From Isohypsibius dastychi (taxonomy: Eukaryota > Tardigrada > Eutardigrada > Parachela > Isohypsibiidae), in assembly GCA_034696485.1 (NCBI GenBank), contig JAQIWT010000432.1, positions 1 through 20,494 on the forward strand: 20,494 nt of DNA, written 5' to 3'. The first letter of the stretch is position 1. Every line of letters starts with the position of its first letter. A program made the translations under genes and the position numbers. This document shows, in pieces, positions 8,694 through 15,571 of this stretch. The notes under the pieces are model-generated. The model was not told where the DNA came from. It was given only the letters and a program-made list of their open reading frames with translations, and did no database searches.

Positions 8694-9192
8694 TGGCAAA
8701 AATGCTTTGTTCTATCAACTGCTTATCGTAAATTTGTGTCTTAACATCAAAGATGCGGTTCACTTTTTCAGTAACCATTTTATCGTTGTCGTTTTGATCA
8801 CTTGAAAACTGGCCGAGAAAAAATTGAAAACTCGAGTTTGATGCACGTTCCCATATGAAAAGACATGCAAATTGCCCACAAGCGGTACTAAATGGACTTT
8901 GCAGTGCAACATCTTGTAAACACACTCTTTTACCGCGACAAAAATTCTGAATTTCGGCATCGAAATCTTTGATGGGTCTTCCGAAGCTGTCGAAAAACTC
9001 CACCGTTTCTTGATCCGGTTGAAATATTCCTATCCAATGTTCTCCGGGTTTTCCATGGCGGTCCGTGTTTACAATATAGCCTGCTGGTAGGAATACAGCT
9101 TGTTTGATGGTATCAGCTGCAAACACTCCCGCAAACACTTTAGACGTAACTGAATTCTGACGCATGATATAATTGATCTGTGAAGTGTTCAT
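8683..9192 (-). CDS. Adenain-like maturation cysteine protease
   Basis: 169 residues. Catalytic His52 lies in GEHWIGIF, acidic Asp68 in EFFDSFGRP, Gln98 forms the oxyanion site, and Cys105 lies in STACGQFACLF. Order and spacing match the adenovirus protease (C5) and Ulp1-like viral maturation proteases, and the length is typical. It should cleave capsid and core precursors during virion maturation; candidate sites are visible in three small neighbours. Its ATG overlaps the stop of the spliced major capsid frame (ATGA, 9192-9189). Hexon followed by protease is also the adenovirus gene order. All catalytic residues are present. Confidence 0.93.
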   Translation of the reverse strand: MNTSQINYIMRQNSVTSKVFAGVFAADTIKQAVFLPAGYIVNTDRHGKPGEHWIGIFQPDQETVEFFDSFGRPIKDFDAEIQNFCRGKRVCLQDVALQSPFSTACGQFACLFIWERASNSSFQFFLGQFSSDQNDNDKMVTEKVNRIFDVKTQIYDKQLIEQSIFAIKQ

Positions 9193-10582
9193 GCTGTAAA
9201 GTCGGCAATCAGTTGGCGATGCTGGTTGATCTCTAAAAGAGACTTATTAGTTTGGAGAATTCAAATTTGTGCCGGATAAACTCACCTATAATGTTATCAA
9301 ACACCATATATACCACACACATTATAGTTTGGGCCAGTGGTGCTTCAAACTGCACACGAAGTGACAAGTTCCCTTGCTTGACCAAGGACATGAGCCCACG
9401 TCCAGTCCCACCAGGCGTCAAGTCAACAGCAAAAATCGAGTAACCATCCAGCCACTGGTATCGATTGAATGGAAGATCGCCCCAGTTGTTGTTTTTCTTT
9501 TGAAGAGTTGACAGCAATCCGTCATATGCTTCCAAGCACATGCCTTTGGTGGGATTGAGCTGGTAAGGTTTTGTAGGGAATGAAATACCTTCGGCTTCAA
9601 TGCTCAGCTGATTTAATTTGAAATGTTCAAACAAAAACGGGTTTTTATTTTTTTCGCCGTGGTAGTTTGATGATTTGATGAAGCCCGTGTAGATGACTTT
9701 TGGTAAAGCTCCAATGTGGATATTAGCGATTGTTGTTCCAGTGGTATCTTTGGGTATATCAATAGTACGAATCAGGACTCGTTCAATATGATACTTTGCT
9801 GTCGTGGTCGTGAGCTGCTGAGTGATGGCTGCAAGGTATGACGGGTTCGGGACCAATCGTGTAATCAAGAGTCGAGGGTTCCGAATATGAACTTTAAATT
9901 CAGTGGACAGGTTGGTACCCACGGACCAGTTTCGGAGATAGAACTCGGGGCGATTCAGAACAAACCGTACAGTCAACGGAACGAATGGAATCAGGTTTTT
10001 GCTCTGTTGAAAAATATCACAATGTGGTCGGCCCGAAAGTTCTACGTAGCCGTTTTTGACAAAAGGTGCTTTTCTCGCAATTTCGGCAGTGTTTGTGATG
10101 GTTTCAAACTCTCCACTCACATCCAAATTGAGAAGAGAGGACGTGAACTGACTGGCGATTGCAGTCGGAGAATTATGAAGGATATCTTCTAGATAGCTTC
10201 GGTGAGCATATGTCGGGCTGGCATCCGAGATTAGTCTGTTGGCCATCGTGACTTGAATGTGAGACCAGACAGAGTGAGCAAAATTATTGACTGGTGCCAC
10301 ATCATCACCAGCAACAATTGGAGTCCACACGGTATCAGTTGACGCTTTCTTTTTGATGCAGGCTTCAAATTCCAAAGTAACATCTGGTAGTGAAATGAAT
10401 GTCGATGATGGCGGTATGTAAAATGTCATATCCCCTGATGACATCTCTTCTGTGACACCGCTGGTTGGTAATATTCGTTCCGTTTCCAAGCGAATAAAGT
10501 CGGTGTAAGTAGCAGGAACTGTGAACATGTGCGACTCGAGCTGGAGTGCTGGCTCCGATCCTTCTTGCATCGAAAGAGCCAT
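9189..10582 (-). CDS. Major capsid protein (hexon-like, double jelly roll), two exons
   Basis: The large exon is 10582-9286 and a 44-nt last exon is 9232-9189, separated by a 53-nt GT-AG intron (9285-9233). The spliced product has 446 residues and ends in a polar NIIEINQHRQLIADF-type tail that resembles the C-terminus usual in Polinton capsids. Without splicing, the frame runs into the intron and stops at the acceptor TAG (449 residues). The N-terminal region shows the typical PPSSTFISLPDVTLEFE strand pattern, and long beta-rich stretches follow. Trimers of this protein would form the icosahedral shell. The ATG directly follows the stop of the pX-like gene. Identification rests on motif pattern and position between penton/pX and protease. 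Confidence 0.88.
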
Positions 10583-11002
10583 TTAGAAAATGTCAGGGAT
10601 GTCTCTTGGATATAAAGCACGTTTCTTTCTTCCTGTACTTTTCTGTTTCTTTCGTCGTTTCCTTGATCCGCCTTGTTGAGGTGCTGGTGCAAGTGCTTCT
10701 CCAATCTTTGCGCCGATTCTGTTTGTAGCTTCTCCAAGGGCTGATGTTGCTGCAGTCTTTAAATGAGGTTTTGCTGCTTCAAGAGCGCTTCTAACATGCG
10801 GAGCTGCAGATTTTAACAGAGGTTTTGCAAAGCTTGATAATTTTGTCAAAAGTGTTCGAAGAAAAGCCGGTATCATAAAACCACTTCCATTCTGCAACAG
10901 GCTACCCCGATATCGGGATAACATTTCTCCATGTCCAATCTGATGTTCGGTGAATATGTGCGCGTAAAACTGGTCCAGATCACCAACAGCTACCAGAGGC
11001 AT
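10583..11002 (-). CDS. pX/pVI-like minor virion protein with two protease sites
   Basis: 139 residues. After a variable N-terminus comes QNGSGFMIPAF, then an amphipathic helical stretch rich in A, L and K (about 42-105), and a strongly basic tail (SRKRRKKQKSTGRKKR, 113-128). Two matches to the adenain consensus frame the helix: Q37-N-G-S40|G41 (type [MILNQ]xGx|G) and Q109-Q-G-G112|S113 (type [MILNQ]xGG|x). Cleavage would give a membrane-active-looking helix and a DNA-binding basic peptide, like adenovirus pVI and pX. The start overlaps the penton stop by one base (TAATG), and the stop abuts the capsid ATG. Confidence 0.8.
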   Translation of the reverse strand: MPLVAVGDLDQFYAHIFTEHQIGHGEMLSRYRGSLLQNGSGFMIPAFLRTLLTKLSSFAKPLLKSAAPHVRSALEAAKPHLKTAATSALGEATNRIGAKIGEALAPAPQQGGSRKRRKKQKSTGRKKRALYPRDIPDIF

Positions 11003-11925
11003 TATCGGTAGTTTCGAAGTGGTCTAAAGTGTAACTTGACCAGCGACTTTCCGGTTTGAAATTTGGCGTCTTCTCCTAGGTCAGTTGTGAGGCTCAGCTG
11101 AATGGTGTCGAAAACTGGATGTAGGACGGGTGTGTAATGTGGCGAATCGAACCGTTCAATAATTGGTTGAAAGCGTACCCCTTCAACTTTAATGGGGACA
11201 GCTCGTAAAAGCTGCAGTGTTTCTCCTCCGACAATGTTGAAATCCACAATTGAAGAGTAAACAAAGATATTCTGACTTCCAGCTTGTAAATTCACAGGTC
11301 GGTCAGCAACCAGCTCGGTCTCGTATTCAAGCGAATCTGATTTGTTGAGAAGGAATAGTTGTTTTTCAAATGAACCTATTGGCTTGATCCGATTTTTTTC
11401 GAGTATTTTGAGAAATCGTGGTGCACTGTCCACCGAAAACACATCCCTGGTGAGGCCAAACATGATTTTGAGTAGCGGCGAGTTTGAAAAGTCAACATCC
11501 ACCCTCATACTACCAAGCGTCAGCTTGAGCTTTCCGTCAATCGGAGATATTCTGGCTGTGTATGCTGGCTTCTCAAGTATCGGTCGTCCAGGGAAGGGTT
11601 TGAGTTTTGGGCTACCAGCATTGAGCAAAGTTACAATGTCCTCTTTGCTATAGACTCCAGCTGGGAAATGCACTGTTGAGGTTTCCCGAGAAGATGTTAC
11701 TTCGTTCGGTGTATCTGTCACTTGTCTTATTAATATCTGCTGATCGGCAATGATGTTGTACATTGAGTTTGGATAAATCAGCTCGACCACTGCAACCTCC
11801 CATGATCCAGTTAAGTTCACAGCTTTTTTGAGCTTTGTCGTCCAGTTGGACGCGGTATTCGGATAAACGTCCATGCAGGCATCGCTAGGTAAGGTCATGT
11901 AAAATGAATTCTGAGATGATGCCAT
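11002..11925 (-). CDS. Minor capsid protein (penton-type, single jelly roll)
   Basis: 307 residues. The N-terminus has the Polinton penton pattern: a SFYMTLPSDAC strand, then YPNTASNWTTKL, and later LTGSWEVAVVELIYPNS (38-54). The rest is beta-rich. It should sit at the fivefold vertices. It lies 1 nt after the integrase stop and overlaps the pX-like start by one base. I see no breaks. An IVGG|E match to the protease consensus lies in a predicted strand and is probably chance. Confidence 0.85.
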   Translation of the reverse strand: MASSQNSFYMTLPSDACMDVYPNTASNWTTKLKKAVNLTGSWEVAVVELIYPNSMYNIIADQQILIRQVTDTPNEVTSSRETSTVHFPAGVYSKEDIVTLLNAGSPKLKPFPGRPILEKPAYTARISPIDGKLKLTLGSMRVDVDFSNSPLLKIMFGLTRDVFSVDSAPRFLKILEKNRIKPIGSFEKQLFLLNKSDSLEYETELVADRPVNLQAGSQNIFVYSSIVDFNIVGGETLQLLRAVPIKVEGVRFQPIIERFDSPHYTPVLHPVFDTIQLSLTTDLGEDAKFQTGKSLVKLHFRPLRNYR

Positions 11926-11926
11926 T

Positions 11927-12862
11927 CTATTCCCGGCGCACTTGCTGTAATTCCGATTCGTAGAATTGGCCGTTCACGACTTCACCCTTTAAATCTTCCA
12001 GTTCATAAACAACCCGAGGTCTGTGCCGAATGACTTTGGTGATAACAAAAATTTCCTCTTTAAATCCACCGAGGTACTCTTTTTGAAACACTTTCTTTTC
12101 AAGGCTGATCCTGACCTTGTCACCAACACTTAGCTTTGGGAGTGTTTTTTTCGAGCGCAGCAAAGCTCTGTACAAATTTTCAAAGACCTCCAGAGAGTTA
12201 TTTTCGTTCACCTCTACAGGTCGGAACTTGTGGGCCGAGTGGATTGTCCGGTTGTAGGAATCCACCAGATCTTGCAGGTGTTCATGATACTTCCAGTTTT
12301 TGTTGGCTCGCATAAGTCGGTAGATTCGAGTCTTTAAAGTCCGGACTGCATTTTCGGCAACTGCACATTTGATGTCACTATTTTCCGTTGAAAATAGTTT
12401 AACCTTTCGGCTGCTGAGAAATTGTTTAACTTCTTTGTTATAGAATTCACGGCCTTTGTCCACTTGGATTTTGACGGGTTCACCAATTTCACGAAAAACT
12501 TTGCCAAACGCTTCCTTGACTTCCGTTCCGGTTTTATGTTTCAGGAGCTGACAGCTCATTTCCTTGCTGAACAAATCGATAGTCAGCATGATCCAGTTGT
12601 AACCGCGATTGAATCTGGCCAGATTACTCATGTCTAACAAATCTGTTTGGTACTGGTGCTGCTGAGCTGTCACCACTATAGGGTTGCGTTTGAATCGCAA
12701 CCGTCTTGGTTTGTGGATTGTGTAGGCATCGACATGTTCCAGCTCCTTCTCTACCTCCTTTCGGCTCACTTTCCCCAGGTTTTGATTTTTCCTCAAGGTT
12801 GAGACTCCTCCGAGACTCCCAGGTTCTTTTGGATCGAGATACGTCTTCCGTACAGGCTTCAT
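11927..12862 (-). CDS. Retroviral-type (rve) integrase of Polintons
   Basis: 311 residues from the ATG at 12862; the frame extends five codons to a GTG, an unlikely start in a eukaryote. The catalytic triad is D74 (QTDLLDM), D135 (IQVDKGREF) and E170 (AVAENAVRTLK). Upstream is the usual Polinton lead-in with GSLGGVSTL and YTIHKPRRLRFKRN. The C-terminus has the SH3-like domain (LSVGDKVRISLEKKVF, then YLGGFKEEIFVI, ending GQFYESELQQV). No N-terminal HHCC zinc finger is visible in this frame, so it may be absent or on an unseen upstream exon. It should insert the element's ends into host DNA. It sits inside the morphogenesis cluster, 1 nt from penton and 154 nt after the Lys-rich gene. All catalytic residues are present. 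Confidence 0.94.
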   Translation of the reverse strand: MKPVRKTYLDPKEPGSLGGVSTLRKNQNLGKVSRKEVEKELEHVDAYTIHKPRRLRFKRNPIVVTAQQHQYQTDLLDMSNLARFNRGYNWIMLTIDLFSKEMSCQLLKHKTGTEVKEAFGKVFREIGEPVKIQVDKGREFYNKEVKQFLSSRKVKLFSTENSDIKCAVAENAVRTLKTRIYRLMRANKNWKYHEHLQDLVDSYNRTIHSAHKFRPVEVNENNSLEVFENLYRALLRSKKTLPKLSVGDKVRISLEKKVFQKEYLGGFKEEIFVITKVIRHRPRVVYELEDLKGEVVNGQFYESELQQVRRE

Positions 12863-13016
12863 CACAGCAGTCTTCACAACACTTTGATATACAGTTTAAT
12901 TTCATACCCTCACCACATCGGAAATGCATGTCAGGTAATAGGCCAAGCATGTTGAGGCGACCATTTAAGGACCACCAGAAACGAAAAAACAACCAGAACA
13001 AGTTTTTAAAAGCTCC

Positions 13017-13604
13017 TCAAATCTTTATCCAACGGATTCCTTTTCCTGACATGACGGATCTTTCTTCAGGTATGGTTCTCTTTGGTATAACCCGTGTCCC
13101 GACTCGGTCTTTCAAGGGTCTCATAGGTGATGGCTCAATGAGTAGTGTTTTTGGGCGTCCTGGCTTTCTCCTCGATGCAAGTGGGCTCTTGAAATCCAGT
13201 TCGCCTTCCGAATCTGAAACCTCCTTTCGTACTTTTTTTGCACTTTTCCGAACTTTTGCTTTTTTCGGGACGAGTTTGAACTTTGGGGTTCGCAGTTTTT
13301 TTTTTGAGGCCAGAGGGTTTGTAGGCGCCGGCGGTTTTTCTTCATTCTGTTTAATTTCCGGAGGTTTTTCATCAGTCGCTGGTTTGAAAGCTAGAAATCT
13401 TTGGAGATTCTGATTTAACAAATCCGCTTTTTTCCAAACGTCCAAATCCTTTCGTTGCAGTATCTTTTTCGTAAGTTCATCAATGTCCAGAACCACACTT
13501 TCCTCTGGAGTCTGCTTGTTTGCGTAGAGTTTTGCAGCAGTTTGAACAATGTCGTGTGACTTCATAGCGGCAGCCGGTACAATGTAGTGAACTTCGGTTT
13601 TCAT
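13017..13604 (-). CDS. Lys/Pro-rich core-like protein with C-terminal protease site
   Basis: 195 residues. The first about 75 are mixed and helical (LDIDELTKKILQRKDLDVW); the middle is very rich in K and P. RKPGRPK (146-152) resembles an AT-hook, suggesting DNA binding or condensation like an adenovirus core protein. The last residues read M185-S-G-K188|G189-I-R-W-I-K-I, a match to the adenain consensus [MIL]xGx|G that would release a seven-residue C-terminal peptide. Adenovirus pVI releases its 11-residue protease cofactor in the same way; the parallel here is inference. The start overlaps the upstream stop by 4 nt (ATGA). Confidence 0.75.
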   Translation of the reverse strand: MKTEVHYIVPAAAMKSHDIVQTAAKLYANKQTPEESVVLDIDELTKKILQRKDLDVWKKADLLNQNLQRFLAFKPATDEKPPEIKQNEEKPPAPTNPLASKKKLRTPKFKLVPKKAKVRKSAKKVRKEVSDSEGELDFKSPLASRRKPGRPKTLLIEPSPMRPLKDRVGTRVIPKRTIPEERSVMSGKGIRWIKI

Positions 13605-13933
13605 GCTCGGCTAGCGATCACTGTTCCGAGCACTGATGCAAGAATAGGTAAAAGAGCAGGCAGAAAACCACCTTTTTGCATGAGAATCTCCTTTTTCGCT
13701 TTCAGAGGATGTCGTCTCAGGGCAAGCAACTTGATTTGCTTCCTCCACCGTTTGCAAGTTCTTAGCTGCTTGGCATCCAATGGCACAGAATTCTTACAAA
13801 TATTCAAGCACACCTCCTCAAATCCTCTTAGGTGGCTTTTGTTGCAAGCTTTTATCAGCGACGACCGTTGATTTGGTTTAAGACTCTTCAGGGTCATCAC
13901 GAAGGGTGCTAACTCGCGTACTTTGTCCGTCAT
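13601..13933 (-). CDS. Small virion peptide precursor (GG-cleaved hydrophobic tail)
   Basis: 110 residues. A helical, basic N-terminal part (LKPNQRSSLIKACNKSHLRG, then RTCKRWRKQIKLLALRR) is followed by LMQKGG|FLPALLPILASVLGT. The Q86-K-G-G89|F90 site matches the type II adenain consensus, and the freed 21-residue tail is a strongly hydrophobic, pore-like helix. This build (a conserved GGFLP-LLP tail after a basic domain) recurs as a small protein in Polintons and adintoviruses. A role in membrane penetration on entry is inferred. The gene overlaps the ATPase 3' end by 56 nt and the next start by 4 nt. Confidence 0.78.
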   Translation of the reverse strand: MTDKVRELAPFVMTLKSLKPNQRSSLIKACNKSHLRGFEEVCLNICKNSVPLDAKQLRTCKRWRKQIKLLALRRHPLKAKKEILMQKGGFLPALLPILASVLGTVIASRA

Positions 13934-14606
13934 TTTGGGGGAACGAGGTTTCTTCCGGATTCACATACACTCGCATACGTTCTCCCGGTAGAATATGTGA
14001 CCGAATCCGAAAGTGGTCTGGGGTATCACCGCGAAAATCGATAACTAGAGGCTGGTAGGGTTCAGCCATGACCATATCGTAGGCCGTGCTTAAATGCTTT
14101 AGTCCCATTTGCCGACCAAGGTGTTTCATCTGATTATTATCTCGCACGTTTTTGAATAGAAAAATATATTGTGCATTGAGATGAATATCTCTCATGGAAT
14201 TCCCTTGCTTATACAAATTATGCAGCATGAATAAGATGGACACGTTTTTGTGATGAATCTTTTGCGTGAACAATTTCGTAGCGTTTTTGTTGTCCACTAA
14301 AGCCTCGGTTACATCATCCAAAATCAGAAGCGTTTTTTCTCCGGCTCTGAAGAATGCCTCGTCTTCAAAAATCTGGGTGATGTTTTTCGTGAAGAAAACA
14401 TCCGGCATGTTCCGAGTCAGCTCTTCGTAGATCGATTGCCATTCGTCGTAAACGTAAACTATGCGATCAAACTTTGCGTCAAACACTTCCTCGCCGGCCA
14501 TGATTAATTTTGAAACAAAATGAGTTTTTCCACTCATCGTCCCACCGCATATTAGAGCTCCAAAAGGCGTTCTCAGTCTCAAATCGAATTTTGTTTCAGG
14601 CCACAT
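13878..14606 (-). CDS. Genome-packaging ATPase (FtsK/HerA, A32-like)
   Basis: 242 residues from the ATG at 14606; a GTG four codons upstream is not a likely start. Walker A is GGTMSGKT (21-28) and Walker B is LLILDD (93-98). They are followed by a sensor region FMLHNLYKQGNSMRDIHLNAQ (126-145) and FKNVRDNNQMKHLGRQMG, the typical Polinton pattern. The length is normal. It should pump DNA into preformed capsids. It is the first gene of the minus-strand cluster. A TATA box lies about 80 nt upstream. Its ATG shares the palindrome CATG (14604-14607) with the plus-strand gene. Confidence 0.93.
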   Translation of the reverse strand: MWPETKFDLRLRTPFGALICGGTMSGKTHFVSKLIMAGEEVFDAKFDRIVYVYDEWQSIYEELTRNMPDVFFTKNITQIFEDEAFFRAGEKTLLILDDVTEALVDNKNATKLFTQKIHHKNVSILFMLHNLYKQGNSMRDIHLNAQYIFLFKNVRDNNQMKHLGRQMGLKHLSTAYDMVMAEPYQPLVIDFRGDTPDHFRIRSHILPGERMRVYVNPEETSFPQNDGQSTRVSTLRDDPEES

Positions 14607-15117
14607 GTTTCGTCCCACAACTGAAATGACGTCAAACGTTGTAGTGGATATCGATTGGTTCGTCGCAGGGAAAAAAAGGATTATAAAGCAGCTTGCCTTT
14701 TGCGATTCTCATTCAGGATCCAGCGAGAGTTACTTGTTCACAATCCCCGACACCTTTAATCATCTGGGTCCTTATTTTGAACACCAAGCCCGTCATTCGC
14801 ATGGCTTAGTGTGGCATACTCGAGGCGATATTCACTATACCGAAGTGGTTCTTGCGATTCAGCAAATGCTGAATATATTGAACGTGCGAGCATCCGATAT
14901 TACGTTTTGGGCAAAGGGACTGGAAAAGGCAACGATTCTCGAGGCGTATCTGCCAGAAGTGAAGAATCTTGAGGATATCGGCTGTCCAAAGTTCACCAGG
15001 CTGACCGAAGCTCGGCAAACAACGCTTCGAAAGGCTGAGACGTTTGCTGCTTGGCTTCATGGCTCACGTAACCAATGTTGTAGCGACGGCAAAACTGAAT
15101 TGCATTCTGAATCTTGA
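14605..15117 (+). CDS. Exonuclease-like (RNase H-fold?) ORF overlapping the TBP start
   Basis: 170 residues from the ATG at 14605; an in-frame ATG at 14626 is an alternative. Landmarks in order: VVVDIDWF (12-19) with D15 and D17, KQLAFCD (28-34), HGLVW (66-70), FWAKGLEKATIL (101-112) and NLEDIGCPKF (121-130). The same string of motifs (DxxxF, HG-x-W, vKGxEK, NLExxgCPxL) occurs in uncharacterised invertebrate proteins linked to mobile elements, which I take to be degenerate or divergent DEDD-type exonucleases. That is recall plus inference. The last exonuclease motif is not clear, and the final 20 residues overlap the TBP ORF in another frame by 59 nt. A shortened or inactive enzyme is possible. 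Confidence 0.5.
   Translation: MFRPTTEMTSNVVVDIDWFVAGKKRIIKQLAFCDSHSGSSESYLFTIPDTFNHLGPYFEHQARHSHGLVWHTRGDIHYTEVVLAIQQMLNILNVRASDITFWAKGLEKATILEAYLPEVKNLEDIGCPKFTRLTEARQTTLRKAETFAAWLHGSRNQCCSDGKTELHSES
14681..14687 (-). promoter_or_regulatory. TATA box (TTTATAA) of the minus-strand cluster
   Basis: Minus-strand CTTTATAATCC lies about 75-81 nt before the ATPase ATG. It lies within the plus-strand exonuclease-like ORF. It is the only strong TATA sequence I see for the packed cluster running down to 8683. Confidence 0.4.
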
Positions 15118-15571
15118 ACATATAAGCAACACTGCTTCGGGTGTTCAGTATATTCCATCAGAATTTTCCGGATTGTTATTACGGCGGAATTCTGCAATCA
15201 AGAGTCACTGCCAAATATACAAGAACGGCCACATTACGGTGAACGGAGGAAAATCTGTACGGCAGTCACGATATCTTTTGCGCAAATATGTCAGAACCAT
15301 CAAGGCCCTGGGTTACCCCGAAATTCGTCCTTCAGATTTTAGAGTTGTCAATCTTATTGGTTCTGCTAATCTTGGACGTCGTCTCAACCTGCAGTCCGTA
15401 GCAAAAAAGTTTAACCTAACCTATGACTCGGAACTTTTTCACGGCCTTACAATTAAACTCAGCGAATGTACTGCTGTGGTATTTTATAACGGTAAAGTGA
15501 ACTTTTTAGGCGCAAAAAGTGAACTAGCGCTTCACGCAATGCTGATTGAACTTCTCATCATGATTGATTAA
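15059..15571 (+). CDS. TATA-binding protein (TBP) homologue
   Basis: 170 residues from the ATG at 15059, essentially the bare TBP saddle with no N-terminal extension. Two repeats are visible: residues about 3-83 (VTNVVATAKLNCILNLEHI, then YIPSEFSGLL and IYKNGHITVNGGKS) and about 93-165 (DFRVVNLIGSANL, then YDSELFHGLTI and VVFYNGKVNFLGAKSE). The minor-groove asparagines are kept (N6, N98). So are three of the four intercalating phenylalanines (F36, F127, F142), with Tyr54 in the fourth place. The GAKS turn and KYVRTIKALGYP helix are also typical. TBP nucleates transcription complexes on TATA boxes. The saddle is complete but divergent. Its 3' end overlaps the BIR-tailed gene by 4 nt. It may be host-derived or virus-specific. 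Confidence 0.9.
   Translation: MAHVTNVVATAKLNCILNLEHISNTASGVQYIPSEFSGLLLRRNSAIKSHCQIYKNGHITVNGGKSVRQSRYLLRKYVRTIKALGYPEIRPSDFRVVNLIGSANLGRRLNLQSVAKKFNLTYDSELFHGLTIKLSECTAVVFYNGKVNFLGAKSELALHAMLIELLIMID

Noticed and set aside
8260-8805. Plus-strand 181-codon frame overlapping the PC4-like gene
   Set aside because: Arg/Cys-rich shifted-frame shadow of the PC4-like coding sequence with no motif and no promoter.
11160-11240. IVGG|E protease consensus match in the penton protein
   Set aside because: It sits in a predicted beta strand of a folded capsid domain, and the consensus is loose enough for chance matches.
12624-13001. Minus-strand 125-codon frame with a Cys-rich run (KCCEDCCDEAC) overlapping the integrase start
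   Set aside because: Most of it is the integrase in a shifted frame. I could not find a good donor/acceptor pair to make the Cys-rich part an upstream exon, and the cysteines do not match an HHCC finger.
12706-13413. Plus-strand 235-codon open frame
   Set aside because: Antisense shadow of the Lys-rich core-like gene and the integrase start; phenylalanine/serine-rich from Lys codons, no family resemblance.
15119-15130. CATATAAGCAAC inside the TBP gene, like the NADAR 3 promoter core
   Set aside because: No ATG-led gene follows at a suitable distance on the plus strand before the TBP stop. It may be chance or an autoregulatory TBP site, but there is no support.
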